The position numbers and the translations under genes are program-made. From Gammaproteobacteria bacterium (GTDB lineage: Bacteria; Pseudomonadota; Gammaproteobacteria; Ga0077536), in NCBI GenBank assembly GCA_016209015.1, contig JACQWY010000027.1, forward strand, positions 62,001-126,000: a stretch of DNA of 64,000 bases, read 5' to 3'. Below, in pieces: positions 57,502-64,000 of the stretch. Numbering within the stretch: position 1 is the first letter of the stretch; every line of letters begins with the position of its first letter. The notes beneath the pieces were generated by a model that worked only from the letters and a program-made list of their open reading frames with translations, was not told where the DNA came from and did not search any database.

Positions 57502-57858
57502 ATGACCAATATCGTTCAACAACTCGAAGCCGAGCAGATGTCCCGCACGGTCCCGGATTTCGCTCCGGGCGACACCGTGGTGGTGCAGGTCAAGGTGAAG
57601 GAAGGCAACCGCGAACGGCTGCAGGCTTTCGAAGGCCTCGTGATCGCCAAGCGCAATCGCGGCATGAATTCATCGTTCACCGTCCGCAAGGTCTCGCACG
57701 GCGAAGGCGTGGAGCGCGTGTTCCCGACCTACAGCCCGCTCATCGCCGAAATCGCCGTCAAGCGTCAGGGCGCGGTCCGTCGCTCGAAGCTCTACTACAT
57801 GCGCGATCGCAAGGGCAAGGCGGCGCGCATTCGCGAGAAGCTCACCGCGAAATCCTGA
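57502..57858 (+). CDS. rplS: 50S ribosomal protein L19
   Basis: 118 residues: [49 protein letters not shown] and [17 protein letters not shown]. Last gene of the rpsP operon. AGCCAGA precedes the ATG. Confidence 0.97.
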   Translation: MTNIVQQLEAEQMSRTVPDFAPGDTVVVQVKVKEGNRERLQAFEGLVIAKRNRGMNSSFTVRKVSHGEGVERVFPTYSPLIAEIAVKRQGAVRRSKLYYMRDRKGKAARIREKLTAKS

Positions 57859-57878
57859 TCCCTCGCGCAAGCTCCCCG

Positions 57879-57915
57879 ACGCCCCGCACCGGTCACGTCG
57901 CCGGTCGCGGGGCGT
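57879..57915. terminator. GC hairpin at the end of the rpsP operon
   Basis: Arms ACGCCCCGCACCGG-like (57879-57892) and CCGGTCGCGGGGCGT (57901-57915) pair with one bulged base. It lies between rplS and the convergent glutaredoxin-like gene, whose stop it includes. No T-run. Confidence 0.5.
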
Positions 57916-58180
57916 TGCCGTAATGGCGTCTCAACCAGGCGCAGATATCGTCGGATTCGTACATCCATTCGACCCGTCCGTCCGGATACTGCATCCTCAG
58001 GCAGGGCACTTGTCCCTTGCCGCCGCCCGCGATGAGCTCCGCCCGATTGCCGGCCTCGCCGACCACGTCGCGTAACGCGATGTCGAGCCGCAAATCGTCG
58101 AGGCATTTGCGGACCTTGTGGCAGAAGAAGCAGAAATCCGAGTAATAGAGCGCGAGCTGCTGCGGTACGGGGGCGTCCAA
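57893..58180 (-). CDS. Glutaredoxin/GST N-terminal-domain protein
   Basis: About 95 residues from a TTG start at 58180, chosen because AAGGAG lies 7-12 bases upstream of it; no ATG occurs nearer than 58255. The thioredoxin-type site is YSDFCFFCHKVRK, followed by ADV-like LRDVVGE, the cis-Pro block GQVPCL and a terminal SDDICAWLRRHYG helix. The CxxC suggests a glutaredoxin-like reductase; the fold ends after one domain, so it is not a complete GST. Confidence 0.78.
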   Translation of the reverse strand: MDAPVPQQLALYYSDFCFFCHKVRKCLDDLRLDIALRDVVGEAGNRAELIAGGGKGQVPCLRMQYPDGRVEWMYESDDICAWLRRHYGNAPRPAT

Positions 58181-58329
58181 TTCAATCTCCTTCGTGAAGC
58201 GGCGGCGCAGAGGCGTCGTTGCGGTCAAAGTAGCGGTGCAACCGGCCGGCTTCAAGCGTCACTTCGCTCTGGCCGGGCCGCGACGCATGGGCTAGCATCA
58301 GCCGAATCTCTTCGCCGGCGACGCCGACC

Positions 58330-59217
58330 ATGTCCGATACCGAGCCTCTCATCGAGCGCTTCCTCGATCATCTGTGGGCCGAGTTCGGACTCAGTGACCA
58401 CACCGTGGCCGCCTATCGCAACGACCTCCTGACTTTGCAGCGCTTTCTCCATGCACGTGGCCGCCGCCTCGAAGCTGCCGAAGAATCGGATTTGTACGGC
58501 TTTCTGAGCGAAGCCACGCGTCATTCGGCCCGTACGGCGTCGCGACGTCTGTCGGCCGTCCGGCGTTTCTACCGTTATCTCCTCCGTGAACGGATCGTGA
58601 CCGTGGATCCCACGCTGCGCGTGACGGGCCCCCGGCTCGGACGGCACTTGCCTAAGTCGATCACCGAGGAGGAGGTTGAGCGCCTGCTCGGAGCTCCGGA
58701 CGTGAATGAAGCGCTCGGCGTGCGCGATCGCGCCATGCTGGAAACCCTCTACGCGACTGGACTGCGGGTCTCCGAACTCGTCACCATCAAGCTCGGTCAA
58801 ATGAATCTCGCGCAGGGAGTCGTACGCGTCATCGGCAAGGGCAGCAAGGAGCGGCTCGTCCCGCTGGGTGACGAAGCCCTCGCCTGGTTGCAGCGTTTCC
58901 TTGCCGGTCCGCGGCAGGACCTGCTGCGTGGCCGGCTCACCGAAGCCTTGTTTCCGACCGCGCGCGGCGATGCCATGACCCGTCAGATGTTCTGGCATCT
59001 GATCAAGAAGCACGCCGCCAAAGTCGGGATCCAGGCGCAGCTCTCGCCGCATACGCTGCGCCATGCCTTCGCGACGCATCTGCTCAATCACGGCGCGGAT
59101 CTGCGTGTGGTGCAAATGCTGCTCGGACACAGCGACATCTCGACGACCCAGATTTACACGCATGTGGCGCGCGAGCGCCTGAAGGAACTCCACGCTCACC
59201 ACCATCCGCGCGGGTGA
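58330..59217 (+). CDS. xerD: Site-specific tyrosine recombinase XerD
   Basis: 295 residues. The N-terminal SAM-like DNA-binding domain (about 1-90) and a catalytic domain with ATGLRVSELV (first Arg), LSPHTLRHAFATHLL (His-x-x-Arg), GHSDIS and TTQIYTHV (Tyr nucleophile). With XerC it resolves chromosome dimers at dif; no dif-like site was noticed here. In E. coli dsbC follows xerD; here two genes on the other strand lie between. Confidence 0.95.
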   Translation: MSDTEPLIERFLDHLWAEFGLSDHTVAAYRNDLLTLQRFLHARGRRLEAAEESDLYGFLSEATRHSARTASRRLSAVRRFYRYLLRERIVTVDPTLRVTGPRLGRHLPKSITEEEVERLLGAPDVNEALGVRDRAMLETLYATGLRVSELVTIKLGQMNLAQGVVRVIGKGSKERLVPLGDEALAWLQRFLAGPRQDLLRGRLTEALFPTARGDAMTRQMFWHLIKKHAAKVGIQAQLSPHTLRHAFATHLLNHGADLRVVQMLLGHSDISTTQIYTHVARERLKELHAHHHPRG

Positions 59218-59226
59218 GTGCGTCGA

Positions 59227-61071
59227 TCAGCGTTCGACGTGGGGGAGCGGATGATCGACGTCGGAGGGCGGCACCACGCTGATGACCTCACCGAGCGTGG
59301 TCTTGCCGGTCGCGACTTTGAGTGCGCCGGCCATGCGGAGCGGCACCATGCCGTGTTCCAAGGCGTGCCGGCGCAGGATCAGCGCCTGCGCATGAGGACG
59401 GATCATCTCACGCATCTCGTCGTCGACCGTCAGCATCTCGTAGAGTCCTTCCCGGCCGCGGAATCCGGTATGGCGGCACTCGTCGCAGCCCACGGCCTCG
59501 TTCACGGACTTCGGCGGATCGAGCGGGTAGGCGAGCACGAATTCGCGCCAGGCCTTCGGATCCATGCGCGTCGGTTTCCGGCAATGCGGGCACAGCGTCC
59601 GCACCAGCCGCTGAGCGACCGCGCCGAGCAGGGTCGCGCCGATCAGATACGGTTCGACGCCGAGGTCCATCAGGCGGGTGATCGCCGATGGCGCATCGTT
59701 CGTGTGCAGCGTCGAGAGCACGAGATGCCCCGTGAGCGCCGCCTGGATGGCGACGTTCGCGGTCTCGCGATCGCGGATCTCGCCGACCATGATGACGTCC
59801 GGATCCTGGCGCAACAGCGTGCGCACGCCGCCCGCGAAATCCAAATCTATCGCCGGCTGAACCTGCATCTGGTTGAACGCCGGCTCGACCATTTCGATAG
59901 GATCCTCGATCGTGCAGACGTTGATCTCCGGGCGCGCGATCTGGCGCAGCGCGGAATACAGCGTCGTGGTCTTGCCGGAGCCTGTCGGACCCGTGACCAG
60001 GATGACGCCGTGCGAGTGCGAGGTCATGCCGTGCCAGTTCTCGAGATCGTGTGGGGAGAACCCCAGTGTCTCGAACGGCTGTTCGAGTTTGTCGGGATCG
60101 AAGATGCGCATGACGAGCTTCTCGCCGAACGTCGTCGGCATCGTCGACAGTCGCAACTCGATCTCGCGGCCGTGCGGGGTCTTCGTCTTCAGCCGACCGT
60201 CCTGCGGGCGGCGTTTGTCGGCAACGTCCATGCGACCCAGCGACTTGATCCGGCTGATGATGGCACCGACCACCGGCGTCGCGATTTGATTGACGAGGTG
60301 CAGTACGCCGTCGATCCGGAAGCGGATGTTGCTCTCGTCGCGGCGCGGCTCGATGTGAATGTCGCTCGCACGCTGCTCGAACGCGAACTGCAGCAGCCAG
60401 TCGACGAGATGCACGATGTGCTGGTCGTTCGCGTCGGGCTCGCCGACCTGGCCGAGCTGGGTGAGCTGCTCGAAGTTGTCGACGATGCTCGTCCGCTCGC
60501 TTGCCTTGCTGCTCGCCGCCCGGACGATCGAGCGGCTGACGCCGTAGAACTCCTTCAGATAGCGTTCGATGTCGACCGGATTGGCAAGCACGCGCTTGAT
60601 GCGGCGCTTGAGGATCGGCGCTATTTCGGGCTCCCACTCCGAGATGTAGGGTTCGGCGGAAGCGATGACGACCTGCGCGTCGCTGACCTCGACGGGCAGG
60701 AACTGGAAGCGCGTCGCATAGGCTTGCGAAACCAACCCGGTCACCGCCTCGACGTCGATCTTCAGGGGATCGATACGGTAGTAGGGCACGTTGCACGCTT
60801 CGGCGACGAGGCGCGTGATCACTTCCAGCGTCAGAGGATAGCTCGGCGTCGTGTCCGTCTGCAGAGTCTGCGTGGCGAGTTGAACGAAAGGATGGCGTTC
60901 GTCCTTCGGACTGTGCGCCGCCTTGAGGCGCTGCAGCGTGCGCACGCCGAGTACGCCCTTCTGCTGCAGCAGCGTCAGCGTCTCGAGAAAGGACAGCTTG
61001 CGATTCGAGGAGGGCGGCTGCTTCGCCGCCGCGCCGCGACCCTGTTGCGGCACCTCGCCTGGCGCGGTCAC
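59227..61071 (-). CDS. GspE/PilB-family secretion ATPase, orphan
   Basis: 614 residues from GTG at 61071. An N-terminal GspE_N-like region (about 25-180), then the hexameric ATPase with SDIHIEPRRDESNIRFRIDG, Walker A VTGPTGSGKTTT (Lys367), Asp box TIEDPIE, Walker B DPDVIMVGEIRDRETA (423-438), His box LSTLHTNDA, and the tetracysteine zinc site C494/C497 and C529/C532. Such motors power type II secretion or type IV pilus assembly. No pseudopilin, platform or secretin gene is near. The start overlaps the kinase stop (GTGA), so the two proteins are made together. Confidence 0.92.
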   Translation of the reverse strand: MTAPGEVPQQGRGAAAKQPPSSNRKLSFLETLTLLQQKGVLGVRTLQRLKAAHSPKDERHPFVQLATQTLQTDTTPSYPLTLEVITRLVAEACNVPYYRIDPLKIDVEAVTGLVSQAYATRFQFLPVEVSDAQVVIASAEPYISEWEPEIAPILKRRIKRVLANPVDIERYLKEFYGVSRSIVRAASSKASERTSIVDNFEQLTQLGQVGEPDANDQHIVHLVDWLLQFAFEQRASDIHIEPRRDESNIRFRIDGVLHLVNQIATPVVGAIISRIKSLGRMDVADKRRPQDGRLKTKTPHGREIELRLSTMPTTFGEKLVMRIFDPDKLEQPFETLGFSPHDLENWHGMTSHSHGVILVTGPTGSGKTTTLYSALRQIARPEINVCTIEDPIEMVEPAFNQMQVQPAIDLDFAGGVRTLLRQDPDVIMVGEIRDRETANVAIQAALTGHLVLSTLHTNDAPSAITRLMDLGVEPYLIGATLLGAVAQRLVRTLCPHCRKPTRMDPKAWREFVLAYPLDPPKSVNEAVGCDECRHTGFRGREGLYEMLTVDDEMREMIRPHAQALILRRHALEHGMVPLRMAGALKVATGKTTLGEVISVVPPSDVDHPLPHVER

Positions 61072-62378
61072 GAGCGCGCCGGCTCCGCGAGTTGGGACAT
61101 GCGCTCGGTCGCGATCTCGAGGCGTTCTATCAGCGCGGCCAGGAAATTCCGCTGGAAGCGGAGTTGGCAGTTCACCGAGGTCCGGTCGATCACCGAGCCG
61201 CGGACCTTCATCACGGTCACGTCGGTCTTCGAGACGATCGTCGCGCTGCGGTGGCGGCCGGAGACGAGTCCCATTTCGCCGAAGCAATCGCCGCGCTTCA
61301 GGGAAATTATCTCGCGCCCGTTCTTCAGCACCACCACCTCGCCGCTCACCACGATGAAGAACGAAGCCTCGCTCTCGCCCTCGCCGATGATTTTCTCATC
61401 CGGGCCGAGTTTGAACCACTCCGCCGCGTTGATCACTTCCCAGAGCTCGAGGTCCTGGAATTCCGCGAAGAATGGCAGGTCGTGGACGCGCGCATATTTC
61501 TCCTGCTGCGTCGTGCGCCCGTCCTGTTTGCGCAGGAAATCGTTCACGAGTGCGAGATCGCCCGCGAGGTCGGCGCCGGTCTTGTAGCGGTGCTTGGGCT
61601 TCTTGGCGAGCACCTTGTCGATGATGCGTTCGAAGATGGGCGGAATTTCCGCCCGGTAGTCCGCCAGGGGCCGATGCCGCGCCGTCACGGTCAGATGATT
61701 GATCGCTTCCAGGTTGCGACCTTCGAACGGGTGTTTGCCGGTCAGGAGCTCGTAGGCGACGATACCGAGCGAGAAGAGATCCGACTGGCCGGTGACGGGT
61801 TCCTGCTTCACCTGCTCGGGCGACATGTAGAGGGGTGAGCCCGCATGTTCGGGCAGGTGGTCGTCCGCGAGGTGGGCAACTACCGCGACGCCGAAATCGG
61901 TGATCTTGACGTCGAAGCTGTCAGTGAGGAGCAGATTGCGCGGTTTGATGTCCCGATGCACCACGCCTTTGCGGTGCGCATAGTCGAGCGCGAGCGCGCA
62001 CTGATAGCAGATGCTCGTGATGCGCTCGATCGGCAGGAGCTTGGAGACGCTCGTGAATTCCTCGAGCGTGCGGCCGCCGTGGACGTATTCCATGACGATG
62101 TAGAAGTGCCCGTTGTCGCTGCCGGCGTCGTAGATCGCGGTGATGTTCGGATGCTTGAGCATCCCGGCCGCCTGCGCCTCGTTGAAGAAGAGACGCCTGT
62201 AGATCTGCGCGTTGTCGCCGTCTTCGACGTGCTCGCTGCGCGCGACCTTGATCGCGACCGGACGATCGATGAAAGGGTCCTGGGCGAGGTAGACGGTCGC
62301 CATGTTCCCTTCGCCGATCTTTTTCAGGATCTGGTACTTCCCGAGCGCTTTGCCTTCGAGTGTGGACTCCGAGCTCAT
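61068..62378 (-). CDS. Serine/threonine protein kinase with C-terminal cyclic-nucleotide-binding domain
   Basis: 436 residues. Hanks-type kinase at about 15-285: KIGEGNMATVYLA loop, VAIKV (Lys44), VVHRDIKPRNLLL (Asp143), DFG (161-163) and MSPEQ. A cNMP-binding domain follows at about 303-415 with GEGESEASFFIVVSGEVVV and the phosphate cassette FGEMGLVSGRHRSAT, where Arg377 is the expected phosphate ligand. No membrane segment. It is thus a soluble kinase probably gated by cAMP or cGMP. It is translationally coupled to the secretion ATPase downstream, a likely substrate or partner. The start at 62378 (MSSEST) is preferred to 62393. Confidence 0.92.
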   Translation of the reverse strand: MSSESTLEGKALGKYQILKKIGEGNMATVYLAQDPFIDRPVAIKVARSEHVEDGDNAQIYRRLFFNEAQAAGMLKHPNITAIYDAGSDNGHFYIVMEYVHGGRTLEEFTSVSKLLPIERITSICYQCALALDYAHRKGVVHRDIKPRNLLLTDSFDVKITDFGVAVVAHLADDHLPEHAGSPLYMSPEQVKQEPVTGQSDLFSLGIVAYELLTGKHPFEGRNLEAINHLTVTARHRPLADYRAEIPPIFERIIDKVLAKKPKHRYKTGADLAGDLALVNDFLRKQDGRTTQQEKYARVHDLPFFAEFQDLELWEVINAAEWFKLGPDEKIIGEGESEASFFIVVSGEVVVLKNGREIISLKRGDCFGEMGLVSGRHRSATIVSKTDVTVMKVRGSVIDRTSVNCQLRFQRNFLAALIERLEIATERMSQLAEPARS

Positions 62379-62735
62379 GCGCACCCCGTGCACGACGCGC
62401 GCTGCCGCGCGCTTCCCGACCCGAGACCCTCGAATTCCTGCCGATATCTGCGACGCTTCACACCTGCTCCTTGCGGCCAGCCCGGTTTCGAGCCTTCGGG
62501 TTCATAGCGGCCATGGGCATCAGCGCTTGACGGATGCCGGCGCGCGGTCCCCGACCGCGCCGGATTGTAGGCCATTACCGGTGCCCCAACCACGACTCGC
62601 GACGCGATTCGCCACGTTTCCGGCGGGAACGCCCCCGCGCCTCCGGGGTCTCAGTTCGAGTCAATCCTGGCCGGCGGCGTGAAGTGCCTCTACACTTGCA
62701 CGCGCGCGAACGCCCACCCACGACGAGGTCCCCTG
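62379..62735. other. Divergent gene-free region between the kinase and dsbC
   Basis: About 357 bases, GC-rich. It holds an imperfect hairpin near 62537-62562 (CCGGCGCG ... CGCGCCGG around a C-rich loop) and no strong promoter match on either strand. The region should hold promoters of both divergent genes. Confidence 0.5.
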
Positions 62736-63464
62736 ATGAAGCCGAGTAAACTCCTTGCCGCCCTCTGCCTGCTTGCTGTCGCCTGCGCGACGCGTGCCGA
62801 GGACGATCTCCAGAAACGGCTGACGGCACGTATCCGCTCCGTGCTCCCGGACGCCAAAGTCACCAGCGTGAAGCCGGCCCCGATCGCGGGCCTCTACGAG
62901 ATCATGATCGGTCCGTCACTGCTCTACATGACCGAGGACGGCAAGTTCATCGTCAAAGGCGACATCTTCGACGTGGCCGCGAAGCACAACGTCACCATGA
63001 GCCGCCGGGCCCAGGCCCGCGTGGAGGGCTTCAAGTCGCTGGGCCCGGATTCGATGATCGAGTTCGCCCCCGCCAGTGGACAGGCCAAGCGTACGCTCTA
63101 CGTGTTCACGGACATCGACTGTGGTTATTGCCGCAAACTGCACAAGGACATCAAGACGCTCACCGATGCCGGCATCGCGGTGCGCTACCTGGCGTTCCCG
63201 CGTACCGGACTGAACAGTGAGTCCTACAACAAGGCCGTCGCGGTCTGGTGCGCGCCCGATCGCAAACAGGCCCTGACCGACGCGAAGAACGGCAAGACCG
63301 TCGAATCGAAAGAGTGCCCGAACCCGGTGAAGGACCACTTCAGAATGGGCGAGGCGATGGGCGTGCACGGCACCCCGGCCGTCTATCTCGACACCGGCGA
63401 GGAACTGGGCGGCTACATCCCGCCAGGTGAAATCGTCCGCATGCTGAACGAGGGCGAGATCTGA
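62736..63464 (+). CDS. dsbC: Thiol:disulfide interchange protein DsbC
   Basis: 242 residues. Signal peptide (first 20-21 residues, ending ATRA), dimerisation domain (about 22-85) and thioredoxin domain with TDIDCGYCRKLH (Cys129, Cys132) and cis-Pro loop GVHGTPAVYL. A second Cys pair (CAPDRK... KEC) lies in the helical insert as in E. coli DsbC. It isomerises wrong disulfides in the periplasm. The ATG at 62736 has GAGGTC upstream; a longer start at 62679 would hide the signal. Usual neighbour of xerD. Confidence 0.94.
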   Translation: MKPSKLLAALCLLAVACATRAEDDLQKRLTARIRSVLPDAKVTSVKPAPIAGLYEIMIGPSLLYMTEDGKFIVKGDIFDVAAKHNVTMSRRAQARVEGFKSLGPDSMIEFAPASGQAKRTLYVFTDIDCGYCRKLHKDIKTLTDAGIAVRYLAFPRTGLNSESYNKAVAVWCAPDRKQALTDAKNGKTVESKECPNPVKDHFRMGEAMGVHGTPAVYLDTGEELGGYIPPGEIVRMLNEGEI

Positions 63465-63517
63465 CGGAAGTCCCGGTTCGGGCCCGACCCGGGCGCTCGC
63501 AGGGACGGCGCAGCCGA

Positions 63518-64000
63518 TGTTCGAAAAATTGTTCTCGAGGCGTCGGCGTTCCAGCCGGCGCCGCAGTCACCGCCAGCGCCGCATCCTTGCGATTGCGGCT
63601 CTCGCCATCAGCCTCGGTGCCGCCGCGTACTGGCGTCTGCATCGCGACTCACCGGACGAACTGCTGTCGCGCGGCCTCGAACGTGCCGCCCAGGGTGATC
63701 TCCGTGGCGCTCTCGTCGATCTGAAGGCCGGCCTCGCCGCCGCGCCCGGCCGCGCCGCAGCGCGTTTCGAGCTCGGTAAAGTCGAACTGCGGCTCGGTGA
63801 CGCCGCCTCCGCGTTGAAGGAGTTCGATGCTGCCCGCGGCCTCGGTCTCAACAGCGACGCCCTCGCGCAGGCGGCAGTCGGTGCCGCCATCGCAGCGGGC
63901 AGGCTCGATCGCGCGGGGGCCGATTTCGCGCTCTATGCGCGGGCCGATCAGGCCGGGTGGCTGTTGTTGAAGGGCGAGCTCGAATTTGCCGGCGGACGTC
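63518..64000 (+). CDS. TPR-repeat protein, N-terminal part (PrsT-like?)
   Basis: Open to the window edge: 161 codons from ATG at 63518. An Arg-rich start (RRRRSSRRRSHRQRR) leads to a membrane helix (ILAIAALAISLGAAAYW, about 24-40), then TPR-like helices: DELLSRGLERAAQGDLRGAL, FELGKVELRLGDAASALKEF and so on. The order and wording resemble TPR proteins of the PEP-CTERM/exopolysaccharide system (PrsT), but no PEP-CTERM gene is in view, so that is a guess. It follows dsbC by 53 bases. Confidence 0.65.

Noticed and set aside
59218-61587. 789-codon open frame on the plus strand
   Set aside because: Antisense to the secretion ATPase and kinase, both with complete catalytic motifs; composition is typical of a shadow frame.

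Overview
The window is chromosomal DNA from a high-G+C gammaproteobacterium. Three gene orders point to this class: surE-pcm-nlpD-rpoS; the initiator tRNA followed by rimP-nusA-infB-rbfA-truB-rpsO-pnp; and rpsP-rimM-trmD-rplS close to xerD and dsbC. Codons are strongly G/C-ending and almost every gene casts long shadow reading frames. A Steroidobacterales- or Nevskiales-like lineage would fit the mix of genes, but this is a guess. I found no insertion sequences, prophage, CRISPR array or rRNA.

Region 1 (1-8245) is metabolic: the tail of an alpha-hydroxy-acid oxidase, a CoA-binding protein, O-acetylhomoserine sulfhydrylase, a GlcD-type FAD dehydrogenase, an overlapping trio (divergent glutamine-synthetase-like ligase, thioesterase, gamma-glutamyltransferase), and rimO. 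Region 2 (8395-15888) has a 3-hydroxyisobutyrate-dehydrogenase-like enzyme, a Sel1-repeat protein, an EamA exporter, a class III aminotransferase, an alpha/beta hydrolase, a thiolase and a C26 gamma-glutamyl hydrolase. The ligase, aminotransferase and hydrolase could form a dispersed gamma-glutamyl-amine route.

Region 3 (15904-21642) contains a methanethiol oxidase (SBP56) gene next to a protein fusing a SCO copper chaperone to a MauG-type dihaem peroxidase, then a membrane GGDEF protein and an HtpX-like protease. Region 4 (21843-30589) holds hisN, an NMNAT-like/Nudix fusion with a degenerate first domain, two small secreted proteins of unknown function, an SDR lacking its catalytic Tyr, an NRDE protein, and the mltD / methyltransferase-rnhA-dnaQ neighbourhood plus grxD. 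Region 5 (30706-35272) has an orphan HyuB, a 31-residue membrane micro-protein upstream of a urate-hydroxylase-like membrane protein, argD and argF.

Region 6 (35269-46085) has surE-pcm-nlpD-rpoS, a Mth938-like protein, adk, a 47-residue histone-H1-like gene with an AT-rich promoter, mrcB with a downstream LpoP-like lipoprotein, an isolated FliK/FlhB-tail pair and a GYF/pentapeptide protein. Region 7 (46306-57858) is the translation and RNA core. Region 8 (57893-64000) has a glutaredoxin-like protein, xerD, a GspE-type ATPase translationally coupled to a Ser/Thr kinase with a cyclic-nucleotide-binding domain, dsbC, and the start of a TPR protein.

The least ordinary items are the methanethiol-oxidase locus with its SCO::MauG fusion, the kinase-cNBD/secretion-ATPase pair, the 31-residue membrane protein, and several enzymes with altered catalytic motifs.
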